Under the pieces are notes generated by a model that saw nothing but the letters and a program-made list of their open reading frames with translations, was not told the DNA's origin and made no database searches. This document shows, piece after piece, positions 22,985-31,854 of a DNA stretch of 64,000 nt. Position 1 is the stretch's first letter. Each line of letters opens with the position of its first letter. Position numbers and translations under genes: made by a program. The DNA comes from Nymphaea colorata (taxonomy: Eukaryota > Streptophyta > Magnoliopsida > Nymphaeales > Nymphaeaceae), in contig NC_045140.1 in NCBI RefSeq assembly GCF_008831285.2, forward strand, positions 18,474,370-18,538,369. The letters run 5' to 3'.

Positions 22985-24682
22985 TTAAAAAAAAAAAACA
23001 TTAGCACAAGCATTCAATAATATGGGAAGGGCAGAGATGGATAGAAGAGATGGATAGAAGGATCAGAAGGTTCTTTTTTGCAAGTTTACTTCCTTTTAAT
23101 GTAGCCAGAACTCCTTATTGAAAAATTGTTGTTACAGGTTTGGCTAATTACAGTTTGAGTGGTTATGTACCCCCGAGTCCAGAGAAGCTGAGAACAGTAA
23201 TTCTTGCAGAAGAGAAGGCAAACGTTGAAAAATTATTAGAGAAGAAGAAATTTTCATGGAAACAATATGGAGTGTTCATTGTTTCTAACGGGTGGACTAA
23301 TATACAAAGGCAGCCCCTGATAAATTTTATTGCTTATTCGCTTGATTGACCAATCTTCTTGAAATGTGTTGATGCATCTGGGGAGTATAAAGATGTTGAG
23401 TATTTAAAAGGGCTATTTATAGAAGTCATTAAAGAAGTGGGTGAAGATAATGTTGTGCAAATTATTACTGATAATGCTCCAGTTTGCCAACAAATAGGAA
23501 TGAATTTGGCAAGTGATCCCAAGTATAGTCACATATTCTGGACTCCTTGTGTGGCACACAATATAAATCTAGCACTTAAAAGTATTTGCAACCCACCAAA
23601 AGATGATCCAAATGCCGGTTTCTTGTATTCATGGATTGAGGAGCTTGAGCATGATGTCAGAAACATCAAAAATTTTGTTGTAAACCACAACAATGTTCTT
23701 TCTATATTTAATAGGCATTCTAATTTGAAATTGTTGAAGGTAGCAAAGACTCATTTTGCATCCATTATTGTAATGATAAAAAAGAATAAAGCAAGTGAAA
23801 CATACATTAACACTTATGGTGACTGACAATGATTGGGAGTTTTATCGGAATGATGACATTGTAAAGGCTCAAGAAATTTAAAAATACATTTTAGATGATG
23901 AATGGTGGGATAAAGTTACATATTTTCTGCAGTTTACAGAACCTATTTGGCAAATGCTAAGATGGAACATAAGCAATAACCCTTTGCATTGTATGGCACA
24001 CTCCTTAAATCCAAAATATTATGGACAAACATGGTTAGCAAGAGGTATTGGTCGTGTTCCTCCTAATCAAGATCCAGAAATATCAAAAAATAGGGAGATA
24101 TGTTTGGAAAAGCTAAGATAATAAATAATGAGTTTGTGAGCTTCTCTGGTGGAAGAAATGATTCAATACAAGCTGCAATGGCAAGAGATGAAGAAGATCC
24201 TATTAATTGGTGGTTATGTGTTTTGGACCATCAACACCAAATTTCCAACATCTTGCATTGAAGTTATTATCTTAACCTGCAACCTCTTCATGTTGTGAAA
24301 GAAATTAGAGCACTTATTCCCATATTTACAACATCAAGAGAAACAAGCTAACTAGTAAGCGATCAAAAAAATTAGTTTATGTCTACTCCAACCTATGCTT
24401 ACTTTCACGTACTTCAAATGATTATAGGTATTTCTTTCTTTTTTTATCTCTGATATGTATACATATGTATATTATGTTGGTTGTTTAATTAAAGTTAATA
24501 TTAACTTAAATCATATTTTGATTTTGTTGCAGCTTGTAGTTCAGGATCATCCAAGTATTGGGATGTTAATCCAGAGGACATTGACGTAGAACTTGAAGGA
24601 GAACATGATTTGCATGCTCTTAATATGGATCTTACAGAACCTGTTGTTCCTTCTAATCTTGATGATGCAACTGAGGAGTGAG
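22985..24682 (+). pseudogene. Dead hAT-type transposase (DUF659 region)
   Basis: Successive frames carry the conserved order of plant hAT-like transposases. At 23140-23349 there is 'GWTNIQRQPLINFIAY', interrupted by a stop at 23347-23349. At 23353-23826 come 'PIFLKCVDASGEYKD', 'VVQIITDNAPVCQQIG' and 'IFWTPCVAHNINLALKSIC' (DUF659 core). At about 23935-24060 is 'PLHCMAHSLNPKYYGQTW', and at about 24190-24225 is 'DPINWW'. Multiple stops and frameshifts lie between the segments. The C-terminal dimerisation part is eroded and an acidic tail-like frame lies at about 24540-24680. Terminal inverted repeats were not found. It is on the plus strand and cannot make an active enzyme. Confidence 0.85.
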
Positions 24683-24806
24683 GAGATCAACAAAGCTGAT
24701 GTATTTTGAATGTTAGTTATGAGACGGAGGAGAATGAGAATCAAAATTGATAAATTTTGGATTATGATTTATGAATATGGCAATATGTTATTTTTTTTGT
24801 AATTTT

Positions 24807-24935
<129 letters not shown>

Positions 24936-25171
24936 CGAATATGTTATTCTGTTTGAAATTTTTTGACATATATATGTATATGTGCATGTGTGTGTACGGC
25001 CCTACCCAGGTTTTTTAAAAATGGTTTGTATTCATAACCGTACCTGTACCTATGTGACATAGATTAGATTATGAGGAAGGACAATGTCTATGAAGGGTCT
25101 TCAAGCTTCTCTTTGACCTCTTTCGCTAAAGATGCTAATTTGAAAACAATAGGAATAAACAAAGGCTAGTA

Positions 25172-25973
25172 TGTTAACGTTAAGGTTGAAAGACAACCAC
25201 TTCTAGAGAGATTCAAGAAAAGAATCCCAACAAGATAAATCAAAATTAAATGGTAAAGGGAAAAAAAATCTTTCTACAAAATCAGATTTAGTTTCCATGC
25301 TTATCGTCAAATGGATGCCAATATCGCCTATTTAAGCTCTTTCTTTGCATTGTATAATTAAGGCTCACGATGGCCTTTCATGGTGAAAAATCATGCATGT
25401 TTAATGACAATAATATTTTCATTGCATTTGCTTGTTTACTTTGCTTTTTTTATATTTTTTCAACTATCAGAACATGAAAATGAGAAGAAGATCGGAGCCC
25501 AAAGATGGCCTGCAGATGACCAAAGAGATTGCTGCCTTCTTCATCAAAGCAAGGGCTTGATCTTTTTGAAGCAAAACTTCATGGAGCAAATTTGTGCTCG
25601 CCAAATCACCGCCAAAGAGATGGAATGGTCAGCTTTTACAAAGTTCTACAGCAAATTTGAACTTTCAGATCTATCGTTCAGTTTGAGGGAGGATGTTAAC
25701 GATAAGGTTGAAAGACAATTTCAAGGAAAGAATCCCAACAAGATAAATCAAAATTAAATGATAAAGAGAAAAAAAATCTTTCTGCAAAATCATATTTAGT
25801 TTTCATGCTTATCATCAAATAGATGCAAATGTCACCTATTTAAGCTCTTTCTTTGCATTGTGTAACTAAGACTCATGATGACCTTCCATGGTGAAAAACC
25901 ATACATGTTTAATGAAAATAATATTTTCATTGCATTTGCTTGTTTACTTTGCTTCTTTTATATTTTTCCAACA
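25172..25973 (+). mobile_element. Complete miniature LTR retroelement (TRIM-like, copia-derived)
   Basis: The two LTRs are 25172 to about 25464 and 25694-25973. Both begin TGTTAACG and share most of their length ('ggttgaaagac', 'aatcccaacaagataaatc', 'tatttaagctctttctttgc'). The element is flanked by a 5-bp target duplication TAGTA (25167-25171 and 25974-25978). After LTR1 lies 'actatcagaac', a decayed initiator-Met primer site. Before LTR2 lies a polypurine tract (gagggagga). The internal part is only about 230 bp. Its last codons ('FTKFYSKFELSDLSFSLRED') resemble the C-terminus of copia RNase H, so the element looks like a deletion derivative of a copia element, mobilised in trans. LTR divergence (several percent by eye) shows it is not brand new. 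Confidence 0.85.
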
Positions 25974-26600
25974 TAGTATTCCACAAAGGCTCATTATTCA
26001 CGTCTAGCTAAGGAGGAACTGCATACCTAACAGAAAATGTAATAGGTTTCTTCGTAGTACGTCAAGTTGAGGAACCTTCATAGGCAAAGAAGAGAAAGTT
26101 ATACCCAATAACAGGCCATGTCTTTTGCAGCATCAAGCAGATACAACACAGAGCAACAATTAGTGCGAACAAGAATATAAATGCTAGTAAAGGCTGGTTC
26201 TCCACATGGATCATCCAAGCGTGGTTTTTATGTGTATGCCCACTTGTAGAAGACAATGGCAAATTCCTACTAAAACTCAGGTATGAATGATAGCCTAAAG
26301 TCCTCAACTGCTTAAATCTATCGACTTCTAAGTACTAGATTATAGATTAACCAAAATGTGCTTATGTAAGGAGATGCCCACTTGCAGAAGGAAACTGCAA
26401 GTTTCGTTGTATAATTCATACCCTCAAGTTCTTTACAGCTTATATATAAACTTTCAACTTCTAAGTACTTGCTTATAGCTTTTTGTCCTTTGTGCGGGCC
26501 AAGCAAGGCAAAGCTACATTGTTTCTCAAATAAATTGGTTCTCAAGTAGAATGTGTATTTAGACTGAAGGGAATTTCAAAATTGATCAGTTTAGAATGGT
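25974..26600. other. Intergenic, or downstream intron of the inverted oxygenase fragment
   Basis: No domain-bearing frame is seen. Two imperfect copies of a roughly 100-bp segment (about 26210-26330 and 26375-26475) share 'tgcccacttg.agaag' and related strings. If the minus-strand oxygenase fragment was ever a full gene, its next exon would be expected here, but it is absent. Confidence 0.45.
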
Positions 26601-26639
26601 TTTCCAAGCACACAAAAGCAAGTCCATAGAAATGTGTAC

Positions 26640-26910
26640 ACCAGAGACGACAACGATTCCCAGCCCGTCGCGTCCGAATCCATCTTCAATCTTCCTCGAG
26701 AGATCCACGCCCTCGCCGTGAACTCGGCCCAGCCCAAGAAAACAATTACGACGAAGATCATTCAAAGAAAAGGAAAACAATATCATAAATAAAACAAGTA
26801 AAACCCAATCGATTCTCCGTTACCCGAAGTTCATCGTAGAAGATGGTGACGGGCTTGACAACCTGTGGATTGGTCTCCGGCAGAGAAATCAACCCCTTGC
26901 AGGAAAACAT
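26640..26910 (-). pseudogene. 2OG-Fe(II) oxygenase-like gene, first two exons only
   Basis: Exon 1 (26824-26910) has an ATG in good context (gccaccATG) and encodes 29 residues ending FYDELR before a gtaacg donor. Exon 2 (about 26640-26711) reads 'GVDLSRKIEDGFGRDGLGIV' and then VVSG. This is the N-terminal region of an uncharacterised plant 2OG-Fe(II) oxygenase-like family. Joining at phase 0 gives an open frame. No third exon is found to the left; the matching later exons are on the opposite strand at 27.86 kb and beyond. It is therefore a displaced and inverted 5' end. Directly upstream is an inverted copy of the SAR1 5' flank, so the fragment could be transcribed (inference). Confidence 0.75.
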
Positions 26911-26945
26911 GGTGGCGGTCTCTCTCTTTCTTTCCCCTCCATCTC

Positions 26946-26981
26946 TTGAAGGAAACGGAGATGGAGGGGAAAGAGTGTGGG

Positions 26982-27021
<40 letters not shown>

Positions 27022-27260
27022 AGGTAGAAGTACCTCAACACTGTGTAAATGTTTAGAGACAATCTGAACCCAAGAAGAACAGAAAAAAGTAGAAAATTAC
27101 TGGAATGAAAAGACGAGGATGAGGGGCACTAATACACAAATCAAGTAAAAAAGCTTGAATACAAAAATACGCTGTTTTAAAAAGCAAATCAAATAACTAT
27201 ATTCATTAACAAATTCACAATCAGCCACAAGAAAGAAAAATCAAATAATAACCCTTGTGG
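26946..27260 (-). repeat. Inverted copy of the SAR1 upstream/leader region
   Basis: On the minus strand this stretch matches 48907-49246, the region in front of SAR1. It includes the same order of features: 'ccacaagggttattatttg', 'cccctcatcctcgtctttt', a (CT)n(CA)n microsatellite (here 26983-27021), and 'cccctccatctccgtttcc'. The match ends near 27260, where sequence like the CYSTM 3' flank begins. Its position gives the oxygenase 5' fragment a SAR1-type leader. Confidence 0.85.
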
Positions 27261-27361
27261 AAATTAGATGTAATTGGCTCATTTGTGGTATAAATCAGAA
27301 AGAAGACAAGTCTTTGTAGTTTCTGTTGTTTATGGGTGCTTCTATTCTTGACAAAATGTCA
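27259..27361 (-). repeat. Fragment of CYSTM 3' flank, inverted
   Basis: About 100 bp match the complement of 6187-6290 and 40390-40500, the sequence just downstream of the two CYSTM stop codons (shared 'aaattagatgtaattgg', 'tcagaaagaagacaagtc'). It lies between the SAR1-like segment and the large inverted repeat. Confidence 0.8.
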
Positions 27362-27368
27362 TTGCAAA

Positions 27369-27797
27369 ATGAGGGGGCTGGGGGTGATTTAGTGGGGGTT
27401 GTTCAAGACCCCTTCAGAACTTTTTTGAAAGATGAGAGGCGCCACCGTCCTCGGCAGCACCTTTCACTTGAGCCTGACTTGATTTGTAATAAAGGATCAT
27501 AAAATATAAAAACTTCATACATAAGATATCTATAATTAGAACTACACCATGTCAGCTTCCAAGATTACTTGCACATTTCTCGTTCTCAGTTTACTTTGCT
27601 AATGTATTCAGTGGGCTATGAGTCACAGGCACATTTTACTACAACCACATGAAAAGTGCCAAGAGCATGTTCACTGTGTTGCATTGTCAAGATGATCCAA
27701 TAACTATCATTTGCTCAAGTTGTAAACAGATAAAGTGGACATCATGATTTGAAGTATCACTGCTGCACATCTTCAGTAGAGATACAGTACCTATCAG
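27369..27797. repeat. Large inverted repeat, left arm
   Basis: This 429-bp arm is the reverse complement of 29100-29527 with few differences. It contains 'gaggcgccaccgtcctcgg' near its outer part and 'gtagagatacagtacctatc' at its inner end. The spacer is about 1.3 kb and carries oxygenase exons. Confidence 0.9.
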
Positions 27798-27854
27798 CTT
27801 AACAGGAGGGCTTTTCTAATAAACTGGTCATCTATGTCGTTTTCGTATATGAAG

Positions 27855-29106
27855 CATTCATATCTCTTGGAAAGTTGATCTTTGATGTGGGAGTCATGTT
27901 GGCATATCACTGTGATCAATATGGTATGTTCTCCTTGACAAATCTTCATGTGCTACAACTTTCTTTGCATTGGAATAGTTTTCAGTTAATTAAGTTTCTT
28001 TTATTATCATGTTTTAATTTGAACAGTCTCCAAGGAAGTGAATATATCTGAAGATGAAAGTCTTAAAAACATGCTTCAGCGCTCTCATTGTCATAAAGGC
28101 TGTCTTTTGTACTACTTCCCAAAACAGAAAAGGTTTAATTTCATGTAGAACCCTGATTTTGCGTTGCATGTTAAAATGGTTTTTAGCTGTATGTCCAAGG
28201 GTTAACTGCTTGATTGTTTTCTTATCACATGTAACTTGTGTAGCAGCTCTCTGTTCTCACTTCACCCCTGAACTTATACAACTTTGCTTCTCGTGCCTTT
28301 CTCTTCGTCGGCTGAGAAGAATATGAAGCATGGATACTGGAAATTCCATGATGCTTCATAGACAAGATGTGGTGCCATGTATATGAGCTTATTCTTGTAC
28401 TTGGTCCTTCAATTTTTGCCTTCCTGTTGTGAGTTTTTGCTAATTATGCCTTTTAATTTTTAAGTTATTTCTCTTTATGTTGTCTATGAACTAACAATTG
28501 CTAACATGGTTTTTATACTTCATGTTTCAGACCATGAATATTGAACATGCATAACCATGCTTGCAGTTCATGCACTCAAGCACCTGTTTTATGTGCATGT
28601 GAAAAGCTTCATAATACTTGCAATACGTTTTAGTGTTTCTATTGACATTTGGTGTCATTGACTAAAAAACCATCGGGATGGTGTGCTACATCTTGCATAG
28701 TACCACTAAGTCCAACTGAATAAATCATTTCTATTTTGGCACCTATATCTCTTGCATTTCTGTGACGTGTCGTTTCTGTTTTTCATGTTTGTGCTTCACT
28801 GTCAGGCTTAGTTTCTTTTAGCAAGTTATGGAGTTTCAGAGACGTACAACATGATGAAGTGATATGGAGGACAATACATGCTAATGTGCAAATTCATTAA
28901 TATGAAATATGGCTAAATAAATTCATTGTAAGAAAATGTCCTTGTATGTTTCACATCTCCAATTTTTGTGGTTGTCATTAGTGTTTTGGGAGAAGAAGCT
29001 GGCTCAATGTCTTCTTGGTGTGTTATATGTGCTGCACACCATGACCATACCCATTGTAATATGTGTTCTTGGTGTGTCTGGCATACGGACCATGTTTCGC
29101 TGATAG
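27855..29106 (+). pseudogene. 2OG-Fe(II) oxygenase-like gene fragment, set 1 (three exons)
   Basis: Exons 27855-27923 ('ISLGKLIFDVGVMLAYHCDQ'), 28027-28132 ('VSKEVNISEDESLKNMLQRS' and 'LLYYFPKQK') and 28982-29106. Donor and acceptor phases fit (1, 2). The last exon holds the HxD iron-binding motif (WHTDH), but 54 extra bases are inserted in frame just before it. They are flanked by a repeated 'tcttggtgtgt', and nearby Gly residues are changed compared with set 2. The first exons, the second iron-binding His and the 2OG-binding Arg region are missing. The end of the last exon coincides with the inner edge of the right inverted-repeat arm. It is a remnant, homologous to 37122-38277. Confidence 0.8.
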
Positions 29107-29527
29107 GTACTGTATCTCTACTGAAGATGTGCAGCAGTGATACTTCAAATCATGATGTCCACTTTATCTGTTTACAACTTGAGCGAATGATAGTTGTTGG
29201 ATCATCTTGACAATGGAACACAGTGAATATGCTCTTGGCACTTTTCATGTGGTTGTAGTAAAATGTGCCTGTGACTCATAGTCCACTGAATACATTAGCA
29301 AAGTAAACTGGGAACGAGAAATGTGCAAGTAATCTTGGAAGCTGACATGGTGTAGTTCTAATTATAGATATCTTATGTATCAAGTTTTTATATTTTATGA
29401 TCCTTTATTACAAATCAAGTCAGGCCCAGGTGAAAGGTGCTGCCGAGGACGGTGGCGCCTCTCATCTTTCAAACAAGTTCTGAAGGGATCTTGAACAACC
29501 CCCACTAAATCACCCCCAGCCCCCTCA
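29100..29527. repeat. Large inverted repeat, right arm
   Basis: Reverse complement of 27369-27797. This orientation is probably the original one, because part of it matches the sequence that follows the oxygenase exons in set 2 (about 38380-38560). Confidence 0.9.
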
Positions 29528-29672
29528 TCGGACGATCCACATCGACTTCTGGAAAAAAGGAAAAATTCATTTTCTCCTTCAAAAACCAGCGACATTCCTT
29601 GGGCAAGGAAGGACAGTCGGGGAGAAATACCCAGCGTTGCAGGCATCGTCTGGCATCTCGTACTGCGGAAAA

Positions 29673-30196
29673 ATGGTGTGCTTCCTCCCCTCCTCCCCTG
29701 TTCTTCTCCTTCAGCTCCGGGTAGCTACTGCCCACTGTTGTTTCTTCTACTAAGTCTATACTGAAATTCTCATTTCTTCTAACTTGTCGTAGGAGTGGGA
29801 GCTTCAAGCTAACATCGGCTGCTGTCAGAAATGCCGGGAAGACGTGGCAGAGTACTTGACGGGCGTTGAAGGTAATAATAGCTGAAACTGATTCTTGCAT
29901 TGAAACGGACGGCCCGACAGTTTCGTATACTAATTAAGCATGTCATCGGATTTAGGAATGATGTTGCGTTCAAATTGATAAACTTGTATATTGCAGGCGT
30001 TGAATCCGTGGATTTGTACCCAGAAATGAGGAAGGTGGTGGTGACGGGAAACGTAGATCCCGACGTCCTCGTCCTTGAAGTTCAGAAAGTGAAAAAGAAA
30101 GCCCGAATACTGACGAGGGGCGCGTCAATCCCTGCGAAGAACTTGTCCACCGTAGGTGATGAACACGGTCGCAACAACAAAGAAGATAATAAGTAG
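29673..30196 (+). CDS. Heavy-metal-associated (HMA) domain protein
   Basis: The HMA fold binds metal through a CxxC pair; plant HPP/HIPP proteins of this type act in metal handling and stress. Exons 29793-29871 and 29997-30196 are well supported: a gtaata donor, a ttgcag acceptor, and the reading 'ELQANIGCCQKCREDVAEYL', 'TGVEGVESVDLYPEMRKVVV', 'TGNVDPDVLVLEVQKVKKKA'. The CQKC motif is in exon 2. The first exon is less sure: an ATG at 29673 gives 16 residues to a donor at 29721, with a 72-nt intron, total 108 aa. No C-terminal CaaX box is present, so it is HPP-like and not isoprenylated. The tail ends early at TAG, while the copy at 38.6 kb reads on with extra Lys. Confidence 0.75.
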
Positions 30197-30696
30197 AAGC
30201 AATCAGGACATGCAGAAATTCCACTGAAAGAAGAAGAACCGGAGAAAGCAAAAACAGTATATAAACCCCCAAAACCATCGGATGGCAGGGGCGAGGTCTC
30301 CGCCCGCGGAGTGGAAGAACTATGGCCTGAATCTTTGAGCAGCTGGGCTTGGTGGTGTTGGCATCTTCTACCGCTGGGGAAAGATCTACAGAAACAAGTA
30401 GCTGAGCTGTGAAGGGTAGCGTCTCCCTCTCCAGGTTTATGCATGCCTGGTTAGATATTGAAGGCGGTAATGTATTTATCGTCGTCTGTAAAGGCATTAT
30501 TACAATTTTACCGCTGCCGTAATTCTCATGTTTGACGGGGAGCAGGTATATCCTGTACGCAAACACCATGCGGCAATGGCAAGAGAAGTTTGGTTTTCAA
30601 CCATATAAACATCGTTGTATGTTTTCTTCTTCTTCTTTGTTTTCTCTTGATGTCGTGAGAAAGAGAGAGAGCGAACTGCGTTAACAGAACATTGCA

Positions 30697-31707
30697 CGGT
30701 CTACAAGCCAACCATACCGTGTCGATTGGGGCTTCAGATCTTCACCAAAAGTACCGAACATGCCAACCCTATAATTGAACTTGGTACGCCTAAACGTTGT
30801 GAAATCCACTTGGATTCGGGCTGTAAATGCGTTGAGTATACTTTTATTTCAAGGTTCGATTCTCACGAGCATCAAAACTGTAGATGTACCTCGAGTTTGG
30901 TGGGAAAAAAGAAAGAAAAGACAATTTGTTTTGAGAGGCATGTTTTTAGAACATATGTTCAAAAGCACTAAATTAGTGAGATATTATGTCCTGATTGTTG
31001 GATCTAATAGTCTTTTTTGGAACAGAATAATAAAGTTTCTGAATGTTGTCTTCTATGAGCATGTGTTTCTAAATAGTAGTCGAAGACAATATTTTATTTT
31101 TTTTATCAAAAAACATTAATCAACTTTATTAATATAAACTTGCATGTAGTGAAATTGGATCTTCACGGATACGCGGGTCATATTTCAAATTTGAATATAT
31201 TTGGAACTCGGTTTTTGAAGTTATACATAATTGAACAACATCAAGTGAGAAAAAATGTGAGCTTTGCATGGACTGGATCTAATCAAACTCGGAGAATACG
31301 TGGCAAATGGCACAATTTGTAAGTGTTTGGTGAACATGCCTCAAATAATATGTAGATTTATAAATATTTAGTTTTAGTATTTCATGAATCTGTCTTAAAC
31401 TTTAACTTTATGTTGGATTTATGAACCTTTTTCAAAATATTTGAACTACCAAACAACCAAAATGTTAGTGTGCACTGTCTTTTCATAAAAAGCTAAAAAG
31501 CGCTGAACGACAGCTGCAGGCCTTCTAAAAGAATTTTTTAAAAAGTTACAGTGCGATTTGGTAATCCGGAAACATTTCTTGGAACGAAATTTAGCGGAGC
31601 ATGCACAAGCCCAGGCTGTGACGCTTTTTAACCATTCATCGCTGGACTCTGCGGTGACAGCCATCCGATCAAGTACTGTAAATTCATTCCAGTAAACGCC
31701 TCCGACC
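30697..31707. repeat. One-kilobase dispersed repeat, copy 1
   Basis: Collinear with 43265-44332, same orientation. It runs from 'gtctacaagcc.accatacc' through 'agaggcatgtttttagaac' to 'ttcattccagtaaacgcctc'. The copies differ by indels (for example extra 'actattatttcaccaaccc' in copy 2). Small frames on either strand are shared but have no recognisable domain. No terminal repeats or target duplications are evident. Confidence 0.8.
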
Positions 31708-31854
31708 CTTGAATACCTAGATTATAGATGATTGGTAAGTTCATGCAAGAACCTTCTATGTGCTGAAAGTTAAACCAGCAAGTCAACATGTAGGCAGTAT
31801 TAGTTGATACTTGACCGCCAAGGAAAGAACTGCTATTAGAAGTGAAGAGAGAGT

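Noticed and set aside
28054-28326. 90-codon frame starting MKVLKTCFSALIVIK
   Set aside because: It overlaps the oxygenase exon at 28027-28132 in a different frame; the exon frame matches the duplicate at 37330-37435 and the splice phases.
31446-31664. Minus-strand 72-codon frame, also present at 44058-44240
   Set aside because: It lies inside the 1-kb dispersed repeat. The two copies do not preserve the same N-terminal part and no domain is recognised.
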